From Stentor roeselii (lineage: Eukaryota > Ciliophora > Heterotrichea > Heterotrichida > Stentoridae): 64,000 nucleotides of DNA. Positions 9,916 through 19,607 of the stretch are shown here, piece after piece. Positions within the stretch are counted from its first letter, which is position 1, and each line of letters opens with the position of its first letter. Made by a program: the position numbers and the translations under genes. Location of the stretch: positions 1 to 64,000 of the forward strand of contig RSEH01000172.1 of NCBI GenBank assembly GCA_006503475.1, in the 5' to 3' direction. The notes under the pieces are model-generated. The model saw only the letters and a program-made list of their open reading frames with translations, was not told where the DNA came from and searched no databases.

Positions 9916-10151
9916 TTATTATTTGTGGTTTGGATGATAAGCTTTTAGGTTGTGGACTCAAGGAAATTGGGATCATGCCGAAAATTAATTTTTTTTACGT
10001 TTTTTCGAATATTTAAGGTTTTTAGAATTTCGTCATGAATCGAGTAAATTTTTATGATTAAAAATCGAGTTTCTTTTAAGGTCATCGATTTTCTTGATAA
10101 ATCAGGATTCAACTTGTGATAAGAAACTAATTACCATACAATCTAAACTAA
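9916..10151. other. Short intergenic spacer
   Basis: This is a T-rich spacer of about 236 nt between two minus-strand genes. It should hold the promoter of 8752-9915. I see no other feature in it. Confidence 0.4.
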
Positions 10152-11012
10152 TTAAAAGACTAAACAAGCTTCACAACATGTTTCCCTAGCTTTTCTCTTT
10201 CGTATAGAAGACTTAAACGTTTGTTCATCATCATTAAAATTTACCATGAGGCTACTTTGCATATCTTTATAAACAACAGCATTTTTATCATTTTCCCCGA
10301 TGATGTTGTTGACCTCATGATATTTTTTATTAAGAATTTTCTTCCGATCATCAATGCTCATGACAAGCTTGAAATTGACTTTCACTTCAAATTCTGCTCC
10401 TTTTTTATTCATCTGGTACTCAAGTTCTTGCTTTTCAGCAGCTTTCATATAATAAATCTCGTCAATAATCTTTGCAATAGGAAGACTTTCAGAGTGAATA
10501 ATGAACTGACTTCCATCATCATCAACAATAAAATCAATCTTAACAATATCCGTTATTTTCACATCAAGAGATTTCACATCACTTTCTTCTAATTTCAACT
10601 CTTTTCCACCAAGCTTTACTTTTAATGTGATGGGTCCTTTATAGCTTTGGCTTTTCTGAACTTTTATATTGAGACTAGTTGAAGTTATTTCAAGTTTGCT
10701 GATTTCCTGCAACAATGTCGAGATGTCAATCACTTCTTTCAAATGAGAGGCTTTTTTCATTTGAAACTCGCATTCAAGTTCTTTGAATTTCAAAAGGCGC
10801 TTCGATGCAAGCATTGAAAAAAGTTTATGGTCGTAGCTTGATTCAACGAGTATTGCCCGTAACAAGTCACTTGCTTCGTTCGGGGTATCGAGGAAGAAAG
10901 GAATCTCAGGAAGTGGAGGTTTTGGGTAATACGTGTAAAGATTTCTTTCGATAGTCTCTGCGATTTCTTTTAATTCAGCTTTTTGAGTATCAACCTGTTC
11001 GTCTTTGCCCAT
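10152..11012 (-). CDS. Unknown protein ending in a CLVF prenylation-like box
   Basis: This 286-residue protein has an N-terminal helical part (about 1-110). The middle (about 112-230) has alternating hydrophobic strands (ITLKVKLGGKELKLEESDV and a segment with KIDFIVDDDGS) that suggest a beta-sandwich, possibly C2-like. The C-terminus reads RKARETCCEACLVF. CLVF fits a CaaX box with X = Phe, a preferred GGTase-I substrate type, and CC plus C upstream could be palmitoylated. It shares an 85-nt divergent promoter region with the HOOK homologue. The ATG is preceded by TAA. I do not recognise the family; membrane anchoring through the tail is inferred. Confidence 0.72.
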   Translation of the reverse strand: MGKDEQVDTQKAELKEIAETIERNLYTYYPKPPLPEIPFFLDTPNEASDLLRAILVESSYDHKLFSMLASKRLLKFKELECEFQMKKASHLKEVIDISTLLQEISKLEITSTSLNIKVQKSQSYKGPITLKVKLGGKELKLEESDVKSLDVKITDIVKIDFIVDDDGSQFIIHSESLPIAKIIDEIYYMKAAEKQELEYQMNKKGAEFEVKVNFKLVMSIDDRKKILNKKYHEVNNIIGENDKNAVVYKDMQSSLMVNFNDDEQTFKSSIRKRKARETCCEACLVF

Positions 11013-11097
11013 TTATTACTTTAAGAAGATATTTATTCGTTTTCAGGTACAGTGAGTCTTTGACTGCGAAAGTAATTTCCATTATAAGAAATACTGA

Positions 11098-13377
11098 ATG
11101 GCTGACCTAGGTCAAAGCCTTATGACATGGGTAAGGTTCACTCAGCTTAACTCGAATGAACTTCGCTCGCATTGTGAAAGTCTTGAAGACCTTGCAGACG
11201 GTCTTCATTTTTACTACCTTCTTAACTTAATGTATTAGAAATTCAGATCGATTGACTACTTCGACTTGGAAAGCATCACAAAAGATGTGAAAAACAACTG
11301 GGCGTTAAAACTAGGAAACTTAAGAAGACTGAAGAAAAGTATGGACCGATATACTTTAAATGAACTTAAACTTGATATCTCCAAGTATGATAAAATCGAC
11401 CTGCCACTCATCGCGCGGACCAGTAGTTCAGTGGAAATTCTAAAACTCTTTGAATACATCGTCTTAATCATCGTCAGTTGTCCTCTAAAGCCAGTTTTCA
11501 TCAAAAGAATCATGGAACTCGATGAAGAAGACCAAATGCAAATGATGTTCTTTATACAAAAAGTCATGGCAAATGAAGAAGAACCGAATCAACAACAAGA
11601 AATTGATAAAAAAGAAATAGACTCTTTAAGAGCTGAAAAAAAAAAACTTTCTGATAAACTTTTGAACCTTGAACAAGAACTCACTCTTGCACATGAAGAA
11701 TACGCTGCGCTTCATTCAGAACTGCAACATTTCAAGGTTGAAAATGAAAGACTTTCTCATGACATTGGGCGAAAGTCGGTCTCGGAAGTTAAGGAAAGAA
11801 AAGCTGCTGACCTTGAAATGATGGTCAGAATTGGAGAAAAAGATGAAGTTATTTCTGATCTTAAGAAATTGTTGGAAAGAAATAGAAAAAAATATGAAAG
11901 TGATATTAATCAGGTTAGAGATGAACTTGATATTGCTAATAATAAACTTGTTGAAGCCGCTGGGCATGAAAAATTACTTGTTCAGTATAAAAAAAGATTG
12001 GAAAGTTGTAACTCTTTTAAAGCGCAGGTTGATGAACTGCAGAAACAAAATGAAATCTTGAGTGCTCAGGTCTCCAACCAAAGAATTGATATCGAAAATC
12101 TTATCGTATGTAAAAAACAATTTGAAACCTTTCAAGAAAAATACGAACAAGAAAGAGTCAGATCTGAAACCTTGCTTTTCAGCATCGAAAATAAGGAAAA
12201 TTCCATAAAAAAACTCGAAAAAAACTTAAAAGACTCCAGTGAAAATGTTATTTTCCTAAGAAAAAGACTAGAAGAGCTCGAAACCGACCATCGTTTCGAA
12301 AATTCAGCAATGAGTGAAGAATCTTTCAACAACGAGCACCTTCCAGTAAGCCGAGACCGACTGAAACCTTCAGAACAAAGCGAGCTTCACACAAAAGAAC
12401 TTTTAAAACTAACTGAAAAGCTCTTAAAAAAAACCGAAAAAACTCGAATTTTAAAAGAAACCTTAAAAATGACAACTGAAGACTTTTCAGTTCTTTTAAT
12501 CCAAAACAGTTACAACATGTCTTCCCAGCAAGAATTCATCGACGAGATCCAAAACAACAACCTTTACCTCAGCGAAGAGATCCAAAAGTTAAGCGATTCA
12601 ATAAAAGCAAAAGATTCTGAACTTTTCATCCACAACCAGACCTTGGAAGACTTGGAAGACGTGAAAAATTCTAAACAAAATCTTCAAAACAGCTACAAAT
12701 CTCTTTTAAACGAAAAAGAAGAACTAGTGAAAAGACTCTCAGACCTGACCTCAGACCTACTCGACCTCAAGTCAGGCTTAAACTTAAAAGAAAACCTTAT
12801 AAAAGACCTGAATTTCAAGGTAAAAGACCTGGAAGACAAAATCACTGCAATTCAATTTGAAAGTGGACCAAAGTCAGCAACTAAACAAAACGCTTTAGCT
12901 GAACAAAGAATCAGCGACTTGCAGCAAAGGATCAAAGAACTTGGGAATGAAAACGTTAAAATCATTGAAGACAGCAGGGAACAGATAAAAAATGCGAAGG
13001 AGGACTATGAAAATGAACTCAGGAAAAAAGATGAAGAAATGATTAGACTTACTGAAGAGGCTACTAGTGAATTGATGAAACATCGGGAACAACTTGTCAT
13101 GCAACTGCAAAGTGAAAGAAGAAACTCGATTATGAACTTTCAGAGGGCCATGTCTATCAGAGAAAGCCCTTTGGCTTGCAGTAATAATAAAGAAGTCTTC
13201 AAGTTGAGAGAAGTTCTTATGGAAAAAGAAAAGGAAATTCATAAGTTAAACAAAAATAACAGAGAACTCAAAAAGTGCTGGAAACAAAATGCTAAGTTGT
13301 TGAAAGCTGTTTGGAAGGAACTTGAAAAGGAAACTGGGAAAATACAGGATGCTGTTAAAGATTCGATTATTGTTTAA
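11098..13377 (+). CDS. HOOK-family dynein adaptor, one 15-nt intron
   Basis: Joined across the intron at 11232-11246 the protein has 754 residues. The first 165 or so match the HOOK N-terminal calponin-homology-like domain. A W-x-x-F segment and LEDLADGLHFYYLLNLI come first. ITKDVKNNWALKLGNLRRLKK follows in place of the family's I-DV-NW-K-NLKK. A P-L/VE-L-I block and LDEEDQMQMMFFIQKVM come next. Residues 170-740 form a long coiled coil, as in HOOK proteins, which link cargo to dynein and dynactin on microtubules. The start ATG lies upstream of the intron; without splicing a TAG follows at once. The cargo-binding C-terminus cannot be assigned. Basal-body or phagosome transport are plausible roles. 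Confidence 0.88.
11232..11246 (+). other. 15-nt spliceosomal intron in the HOOK gene
   Basis: The sequence GTATTAGAAATTCAG has GT-AG ends and an A at position 10. Removing it joins the upstream calponin-like segment to the rest of the HOOK domain in frame (phase 2). Retention gives an immediate TAG. Confidence 0.93.
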
Positions 13378-13689
13378 ATGTTTTGGAGGAGATTGATGTT
13401 GGAATGTTGAAGATTTTAAGGTTTTAATAATTTTTGTTGATTGTTAAGATTGTTGGATTTTGGGGTTATTGAGAATTGGTTGAAGGGTTTTTCTTTGAGA
13501 GTCATTTTATTGTTAAAATTTGAAATTTTTATCAAAAAGTTCAAATTTAATACCAAGCCTGGCTAGTCTTATAAAATCCAAAAATTTTAATTCCTTTAAA
13601 TGTCTTTTGTAACTGACAACCCAACTTCCTGCAAAGGCTTTTCTTTTCAGTCGTTAATTTTTAAGTTCTCTAATCCTTATCTTATCTAA
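13378..13689. other. Intergenic spacer between convergent genes
   Basis: This spacer of about 312 nt lies between the 3' ends of HOOK (+) and a GST gene (-). Its left part is G/T-rich on the + strand, typical of 3' flanks in this window. No ORF or RNA gene is visible. Confidence 0.4.
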
Positions 13690-14358
13690 CTAAAGACCTA
13701 AGCTTGCGACCGTTTTGTTCAAGACTTCATGAACTTTCACTACAGCAGGAATGGCACCGATTCGATCATACCATGACTGGACTTCAGGATAGGGTGAAAG
13801 ACTGAACCTGATGAATCTAGTCTGAGCAATCTCACAATAAACGAAGACATCAGCGATGCTAGCTTGTCTAGTCCTAGCAACATATCCAGTTTCGCTGATA
13901 AGCCATTTAAGAGTTTCAAAAAACTCAAGAAACTTGCTTCTTAGAGGAGCTTCTTCAGCTGGTGTCAATTCAGGAGCGCCCATGAATCGAGGTCTGACGA
14001 ACTTAGGACCAACGTACCCAGAGATGGCTTCTCGAGTATTCTTGTGATGCCAATGCATGTAAGAATCAACTCTTACTCTCACCTTCGGGTCTTTGGGGTA
14101 CCATTGGTTGTCTACTCGAAATGCGTCAGCCAGGTAGGAAATTATTGAACCACTTTCCCAGACGTTGAAGTTGTTGTGGACAATTGCTGGAATCGACTGG
14201 AAAGGATTGATCCGGGCGTATTCTGGAGTAAGGTGCGCTCCTTTCGTTAAGTCTACTAAATGGAACTCGTGTGGAATGTTTGATAGCTCACAGTAGGCTA
14301 AAATTGTACGAGAAGGCTGGGAAAGCATATGACCGTGGACTTGGACTGTATTTGACAT
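13690..14358 (-). CDS. Glutathione S-transferase, theta-like (copy 1)
   Basis: This 222-residue protein has the usual cytosolic GST length and layout. A thioredoxin-like N-terminal domain carries SQPSRTILAYCEL near residue 14 (catalytic Ser/Arg region of theta-type enzymes). It also carries NPFQSIPAI with the cis-Pro loop, and ESGSIISYLAD, the Glu-Ser pair that binds the glutathione gamma-glutamyl group. A helical C-terminal domain follows, with SIADVFVYCEIAQ. It would conjugate glutathione to electrophiles in the cytosol. A paralogue sits next to it at 15049-15717 on the same strand. The ATG is preceded by TAA. The class call (theta or related) is less certain than the family. Confidence 0.9.
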   Translation of the reverse strand: MSNTVQVHGHMLSQPSRTILAYCELSNIPHEFHLVDLTKGAHLTPEYARINPFQSIPAIVHNNFNVWESGSIISYLADAFRVDNQWYPKDPKVRVRVDSYMHWHHKNTREAISGYVGPKFVRPRFMGAPELTPAEEAPLRSKFLEFFETLKWLISETGYVARTRQASIADVFVYCEIAQTRFIRFSLSPYPEVQSWYDRIGAIPAVVKVHEVLNKTVASLGL

Positions 14359-15048
14359 TTATTTTGATGATCTAAAATGATTCAGATGTAAGACCAGAGT
14401 CAGAGATATATAATTATATTATAAGTTTAGATTATTGTTATACAAATACTAATAATTTACAAATGAATTCTTTGTATGGGTTCAAGTAATTTTACTTGGT
14501 TTAAGGTTTTGTAACTGGCAGTTATTTCATAATTTAAATAGTTAATTTTATATTAAAATTTTTCTAGTTGAAATAAATGTCTTTTGAACAAAATGATAAT
14601 CCAATCACATAAATCAGCAATCAACTTGTTTGTTTAAATAATAAGATTTTTCATATAACCAGTTCAGAGCTAAATTTTAATAATATAAATATAAGTAATA
14701 ATCGGCACTAAAATCATTATAGTTAATAAGATTCTGATTTCTTTTTTAGAGAGGTGGCTAATCAAAGGCATCATACGTGTTTTGTCGGATAGATTGAAAA
14801 ACTGTTAAAGTGCTTCAAATTAACGATACTTAAAATATATGATTGAAATTAATTATCAGTTTGAATGTTTTTCCAGCTAATCAAAACAAATTCAGAAACC
14901 TCTCTGATCACCAAATCAAAAAAAATCCAACTCTCACGGTAAAACTTTCCTAGCATAAAAACCCCTTTATTTCCCCAAACACTCCATCTAAATTATATTA
15001 AAATTTCTAAAACTAAATCATTTCCTCTAACTTTCTAACCTAAATAAC
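14359..15048. other. Intergenic spacer between tandem GST genes
   Basis: This AT-rich spacer of about 690 nt is long for this window. It must contain the promoter of the downstream GST copy. I find no remnant of a third GST and no RNA gene. Confidence 0.4.
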
Positions 15049-15717
15049 TTAAGGGTAATACTGCCTAACGATCTGATTCATCATTTCATGAGCTGCCACA
15101 ATTGGCTGATGAGCTCCGATTCGATTGAACCAATCATAAATTTCCCTATGAGGTCTCAAGTCAAACCCAAGAAATCCAGTCTGAGCAATTTCAGAATAAG
15201 CAAAAATATCAGCAACCGTTGCATGGCTAGTCCTCGCAACGAATCCAGTTTCACTTATAAGCCACTTCAAAGTTTCCAGTCCATTAAAAAACTTCTCTCT
15301 AAGAGGGGCTTCGGCTTCAGGGGTCAATTCAGGAGTCCCCATAAGTTTCGGGTACATTCCTTTAGGCCCGGAGTACCCTGCGATAGGTCCTTTAATATTT
15401 CCTCCATGATAGTGAAGGTAAGAGTCGACCCTTACTCTTACCTTCGGGTCTTTCGGGTACCAAGAGTTGTTCACTCGAAAAGCATCGGCTAAATAAGGAA
15501 CAATTGCGCAACTTTCCCAAGCGTTGAAGTCTCCCACGACGCAAGCTGGAATTGTTTGGAAAGGGTTGATTTTTGTGAAGTCTTCTGTTAGGTGATCGCC
15601 TTTACCGAGGTCTATTACGTGGAACTCGTAAGGAATGTTGCTGAGATCACAAAAGGCTTTTATTGTTCGAGATGGAGGAGAAAGTAAATGACCGTAGATG
15701 TGGGCCTTGTTTGACAT
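15049..15717 (-). CDS. Glutathione S-transferase, theta-like (copy 2)
   Basis: This 222-residue protein has exactly the same length as copy 1 and is clearly homologous throughout. It has SPPSRTIKAFCDL, NPFQTIPACV, ESCAIVPYLAD, and the shared block NSWYPKDPKVRVRVDSYLH. In the Glu-Ser loop, Gly-Ser-Ile-Ile is replaced by Cys-Ala-Ile-Val. The shared WYPKDPKVRVRVDSY block is the best-conserved piece and can identify this subfamily. The two copies form a tandem, same-strand duplication and may differ in substrate range or expression. The start is divergent from the RING gene at 15881. Confidence 0.9.
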   Translation of the reverse strand: MSNKAHIYGHLLSPPSRTIKAFCDLSNIPYEFHVIDLGKGDHLTEDFTKINPFQTIPACVVGDFNAWESCAIVPYLADAFRVNNSWYPKDPKVRVRVDSYLHYHGGNIKGPIAGYSGPKGMYPKLMGTPELTPEAEAPLREKFFNGLETLKWLISETGFVARTSHATVADIFAYSEIAQTGFLGFDLRPHREIYDWFNRIGAHQPIVAAHEMMNQIVRQYYP

Positions 15718-15880
15718 TTTTTATGGATTTGTGGAAGGTAGGTTAAGTTTTTTAATCATTAGAGTTATATTTGGAAATTTATTTATGGATTATAAAAATT
15801 TTGATTTTTGGATGTTAGGAGGAATTTTTTTGGAGGTTTGGGTTTTTTTTAGAATGAATTTTATAATTAAGTGTTATTTA

Positions 15881-16624
15881 ATGATTTGTACTACTTCTTG
15901 CATGCTTTGCATGGAACTTTCTGTTAAGAAAGTTAACTATGCGAAACACCACGGAATATGTGAAAAATGTTTATATCCTTCTACATCTCTAGTGAAATGT
16001 ATTCATTGCAGATCAATAGTTCCAATTTTATTCAAAAACCAACATTCTGTAGAAAACGATTTATCAAAACCTGAATTCAAAGCATGCTTCTACTGCTTAA
16101 CAATTTCGACCAATTCCACAAAACTTCAAGAATGCGATCACATAATCTGCGTAAGTTGTCTTAAAGAAGGCCTATGCCCGATATGTTCAAATAAATCTGA
16201 ATACACGACGATTAACCAGAATAAAATAGAGGTTGAATTGAAACAATCTGATATAAAAATAATCATACCCAACGAAAAAGTCTTATCACGTTCAGCCAAA
16301 GTAAGTCCTATGAAAGACCTGATAGAAAAATCAGACGATTTAGAAGGAATGATGACAGATAGACCCAATGTTAGCATCCATGACACAAACAACATAAAAC
16401 CAAAGTCCCCCAAAAAAAAGCTAAAAAACGACGACACAATATTAATCGAAAGTAAGCCAAAACTCAATATTTTTTCTGATCAGGACTTTGAACTTATCGG
16501 GATTAATCCAAACCCAAAACTTTCCTGCCTTCGAAAGTTTCTAGACAAGTGTCAATTCTTATGTAAGAAAAAAAAATCATTACAATATTCAGAAACTGAA
16601 GGAATTAATAATATTAATTTATAA
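15881..16624 (+). CDS. Cys/His N-module plus RING finger protein (family member 3)
   Basis: This protein has 247 residues when started at the ATG at 15881. That start puts C7, C10, H24, C27, C40 and C43 in the same register as the genes at 5657 and 6625 (AKHHGIC, CIHCRS). Upstream codons in the open frame overlap the GST start and are probably not used. A short C3HC4 RING follows: C70, C73, C86, H88, C91, C94, C100 and C103. RING domains usually act as E3 ubiquitin ligases, so this member may ubiquitinate targets. The C-terminal 140 residues are polar and Lys-rich with no membrane tail, unlike the other two. Its stop is one base from the stop of the next, convergent gene. Confidence 0.78.
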   Translation: MICTTSCMLCMELSVKKVNYAKHHGICEKCLYPSTSLVKCIHCRSIVPILFKNQHSVENDLSKPEFKACFYCLTISTNSTKLQECDHIICVSCLKEGLCPICSNKSEYTTINQNKIEVELKQSDIKIIIPNEKVLSRSAKVSPMKDLIEKSDDLEGMMTDRPNVSIHDTNNIKPKSPKKKLKNDDTILIESKPKLNIFSDQDFELIGINPNPKLSCLRKFLDKCQFLCKKKKSLQYSETEGINNINL

Positions 16625-16625
16625 G

Positions 16626-17345
16626 CTAGAACAGTAATTCAGTATGAGGAGGCTTTAATTTCCTTTCAGCCCTATTCGGGAAGTAACGGTAGTTCGTCAT
16701 TGTATGAAAGTTAAATTGCAGGGATTTCACGAGACCTTTAATGGAAAAGTAAAGTTTTGAACTAAAATCATCAGCATACATTTTCTGATGATTTTGAAAT
16801 TGAGACTTTTTCCAATGATCGACAAACTCCTGGTAAAAAGTTGAATATTTTACGCTGTAACTTTTCCAAGCGTCTTTTGAATCGAATTCGCTTTTTTTTA
16901 TTATCTCGAAGCCTTTCCTGTCAGCGTATTCTTTAAAACTCTCAACGAAGTTCACCCATTTTTCCTCGGTTAAGTCGATGTTTGATAAAGGATTTGGCTT
17001 TTGGGACTTTTTTAGAGTATTTGCTTTATTCGCCATTGGAAAATATGGAACGAAGGGTCTTTGAACAAATTTAGGGATGTATGATGTTGGCTGTTGGCTG
17101 AAGGCTTCAGAGTTTTTTATTTGGATGATGCGTTCGTTGCTTTTTCTCATTCTGAATTTGAGTAGAGTAATTTCAAGTGCAGGCACTGAATCAATCGTCA
17201 TTTTAAGTAAGAAAGAGACTTGATAGACCTGATACAGGTCTTGTCCTTCCAAGTATTGTAGAATATGAATCATTAGATATTTGTCACTGAAGATCTTATG
17301 AGAAGATCTGATCCTCGAAAGAAATCTATTGAAAATACCTAACAT
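16626..17345 (-). CDS. F-box-like protein
   Basis: In this 239-residue protein, residues of about 18-60 (SDKYLMIHILQYLEGQDLYQ, then a Val-Ser pair and Leu-rich helix) fit an F-box, the motif that docks on SKP1 in SCF ubiquitin ligases. The remainder is basic and aromatic with no repeat (WD40 or LRR) that would define the substrate side. The ATG is preceded by TAA. The gene is convergent with the RING gene, with one base between stops. The F-box call rests on pattern only and is moderate. Confidence 0.6.
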   Translation of the reverse strand: MLGIFNRFLSRIRSSHKIFSDKYLMIHILQYLEGQDLYQVYQVSFLLKMTIDSVPALEITLLKFRMRKSNERIIQIKNSEAFSQQPTSYIPKFVQRPFVPYFPMANKANTLKKSQKPNPLSNIDLTEEKWVNFVESFKEYADRKGFEIIKKSEFDSKDAWKSYSVKYSTFYQEFVDHWKKSQFQNHQKMYADDFSSKLYFSIKGLVKSLQFNFHTMTNYRYFPNRAERKLKPPHTELLF

Positions 17346-17420
17346 TTATATAAATGGATTGCTATCAGAAGGATTTCTAACAAATTTAGGTTACTTTAGA
17401 AATTTCTGGAAAATCACTTT

Positions 17421-17894
17421 TTAAGCTTCGAATCCAAAACTTTCAATCCATTGCTGAAAACCTTTTTCTAATTCGTTTATTTCATTCATTTCAAACGACC
17501 TTAGCTGAAGTTTTGCTTCGAATGGGAAACAGCTGTGTACATTTGTTATCTGATAGTTGTGATATTGATCTTCCATTCTTCCGCACCTACATTTAAATGA
17601 ACTTGCGAGACGATAATAATAATAAGCTTTTTCTTCATCTTTTTTGAGTTTTTTCCCTTTGGAATAAAGCTTTCCGAGCAGGAAACTTGCTTCAGGACTT
17701 GAAAAAGCAGCTTTTTGCAACCAAAAAATAGCTTGAACTATATCAGGTTTACAGTTACTTGATCCATTTACTAAAAGTTTGGCATAAATAATCATCGCAT
17801 CTATTTTTCCATTAAGGGCTTCTTGTTTGTATTCTTCGGTCCATCTCTCAAGATATTGGTCCATACAATTTTTCAGTGAAAGCCCATTATCCAT
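17421..17894 (-). CDS. Sel1-like repeat protein, small
   Basis: This 157-residue protein contains Sel1/TPR-like helical repeats at about 28-100: ALNGKIDAMIIYAKLLVNGS, then DIVQAIFWLQKAAFSSPEA, then a SFLLGKLYSKG segment and KAYYYYRLASS. These follow the A-x-x-x-LG-x-x-Y-x-x-G and AxxxxxxAA spacing. Such repeats are protein-interaction scaffolds. The second half has C-R-C and H residues of unknown use. Immediately upstream, in the same frame and separated by a single TAG, is a 56-codon open frame (17904-18074). The true protein could therefore start there if a stop-containing intron is removed. Confidence 0.7.
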   Translation of the reverse strand: MDNGLSLKNCMDQYLERWTEEYKQEALNGKIDAMIIYAKLLVNGSSNCKPDIVQAIFWLQKAAFSSPEASFLLGKLYSKGKKLKKDEEKAYYYYRLASSFKCRCGRMEDQYHNYQITNVHSCFPFEAKLQLRSFEMNEINELEKGFQQWIESFGFEA

Positions 17895-17903
17895 GAAAAA
17901 TAA

Positions 17904-18074
17904 CTATAAGCTTATCTTTAACAATAAATTTACAATATTCTTCTTATAATGCTGTAAAATGTCTTTGCTTCTTAATTGTTTCTCATTATCTACACCTAGT
18001 TCAACAAAAGTCATTGTTGAGATTTTTTTAGGAGAATTCGCTGAATTATCAAAAGATTCTGCTGATGAAAGCAT
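17904..18074 (-). CDS. Possible upstream exon or small ORF
   Basis: This 56-codon frame starts with ATG at 18074 and ends with TAG at 17904. It is in the same frame as the Sel1-like gene whose ATG is 9 nt downstream. The peptide (MLSSAESFDNSANSPKK and on) looks like ordinary coding sequence. A GT-AG span of 30 nt covering the TAG would fuse the two in frame, but 30 nt is not the usual intron size here. It may instead be an independent small gene or chance. Confidence 0.3.
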   Translation of the reverse strand: MLSSAESFDNSANSPKKISTMTFVELGVDNEKQLRSKDILQHYKKNIVNLLLKISL

Positions 18075-18125
18075 AAAATAAATAATTCCTCATTAACAAC
18101 CTAGCTACTTAAATAATCTTGAAAA

Positions 18126-19595
18126 ATGAGTAAAAAACAAGAAGCAGTAAAAGAGCTATTCGACGGTTTAATCTCTCGATACGGTGACACTCCAATAAAC
18201 AGAAAAGCGATAAAAGTCCACATAAAGCACATGGTCCGTAGCAAAAGTCGAATAACAGTAAGAGACATCGACAACCTCGAAAAAAACATCAAAGCAACAG
18301 TGCAAAGTCCTCGACTCTTCAACGCAGAAGATTTTTCTCCTCGTCAAAACAGGCCAAAAGACGAGCCAATTCTGAAACACTCGAAAACTCCAAAAGTTTA
18401 CAGAATGACTCCTCTTGACAAGAGCAAAAAACTGGTCAACGTTAGAGACCTTTCAATTCCAGGCAATACTTTCGAGACCTCGCCCAGAGGAGACTTGTCT
18501 CTTCGAAGCGACTTTTTAAATAAAGTTAAACTCAAGCATCAAAATGACGAGTGGGGAAAAATCATTAAAAATGACTCAGTCAAATTTAGACAAGAACAGG
18601 AATTCTTGAGAACTCAGGCAAGACTTCAACAGATGAACTATTTTAATGATTTGTTTAAACAAATTTGCTTGAAAAAACAGAAAAATGTGGTGAGTAAAAG
18701 AGAACAGGAGATGATTGAGAAGGAATTTGTGGAAAAGATTTCGAATGATGTGGAAAGTAAATATAAAGAAAGTCAGCAGATGAAGATGATGAAGACTAAT
18801 CAGGAGAAGTATGATATGGGCAACTATTTAAAAACAAAAACAAGCCAAAAACTCAAAAACAAAGAAATAAAAAACATTGATAAACAAAATATAAACAATG
18901 AAATCCTCAGGTTCTACTCAGAAGAATTCGAAAGCCGAGTCGAAAAGTTCAAAAAATTAAAAGAAGTGGCTTCAGACAACATCACAAGTTCAAGCAACCT
19001 AAAAAACCTGAAAACCACTGAAAAAAAAATCGAGCTTCAACAAGATCAAGAGCACATGTTCACAAATGCAAAAAATCTCAATGAAAGTGAATCAAAATAC
19101 AAGAAACTTGTGAAAGAAAAGAGAAAAAAAGCTCACAACATTGAAAGACTTGAAAAACTTTTGATTGTCAAACCGAAAAACTTGAAACAACTTCAAGAAG
19201 AAGATGAATTCAAGGAAAAATTAAGAATCAATGAAATAATTAATGAAGAAAAAATGTAAGAAAAAATTAGAATATCTCTAAAAAAACTGGAAAATAGAAA
19301 TAAAAGTAAAAAAACGATTTCGGGTGCTTTAGAGAGGCAAATCAGTGAAAAAAAACTAATTTCTGAAATCAATAAATCATTAGATATCGAACAGGGTATT
19401 CGAAATAAGCTGTCGGATGAAAAAACAGCACTGGAGGATATGCAGAAGCTGAAAAGAAAAAAACAGCTGCAAGCAGAAATGCATGATTTTTATACAAGAC
19501 AAGTGAAAGAAAAGCTAGAAACAGAGGTGTCAAGTTTCCATCTTTCAACAATAGAAAAAGACCTAAACCGTGAAATCTACAACGAGGTACTTTAA
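18126..19595 (+). CDS. Lys/Glu-rich coiled-coil protein, one 15-nt intron
   Basis: With the intron at 19256-19270 removed, the protein has 484 residues; without it the frame stops at a TAA inside the intron. The N-terminal 70 residues contain a helical block (KELFDGLISRYGDTPINRK) and may be folded. From about 150 on, it is a nearly continuous charged coiled coil. No family is recognised. The coding strand switches abruptly from G-rich to A/C-rich near 18820. The stop is 12 nt from that of the convergent carboxypeptidase gene. Confidence 0.78.
19256..19270 (+). other. 15-nt spliceosomal intron
   Basis: The sequence GTAAGAAAAAATTAG has GT-AG ends and an A at position 10. Removal opens 108 further codons ending at 19595. 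Retention produces ATG TAA. Confidence 0.92.
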
Positions 19596-19607
19596 GTACA
19601 TAAATTA

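Noticed and set aside
15698-15880. N-terminal extension of the RING gene with hydrophobic segments
   Set aside because: It overlaps the GST start on the other strand. The ATG at 15881 gives the exact Cys/His register seen in the two paralogues.
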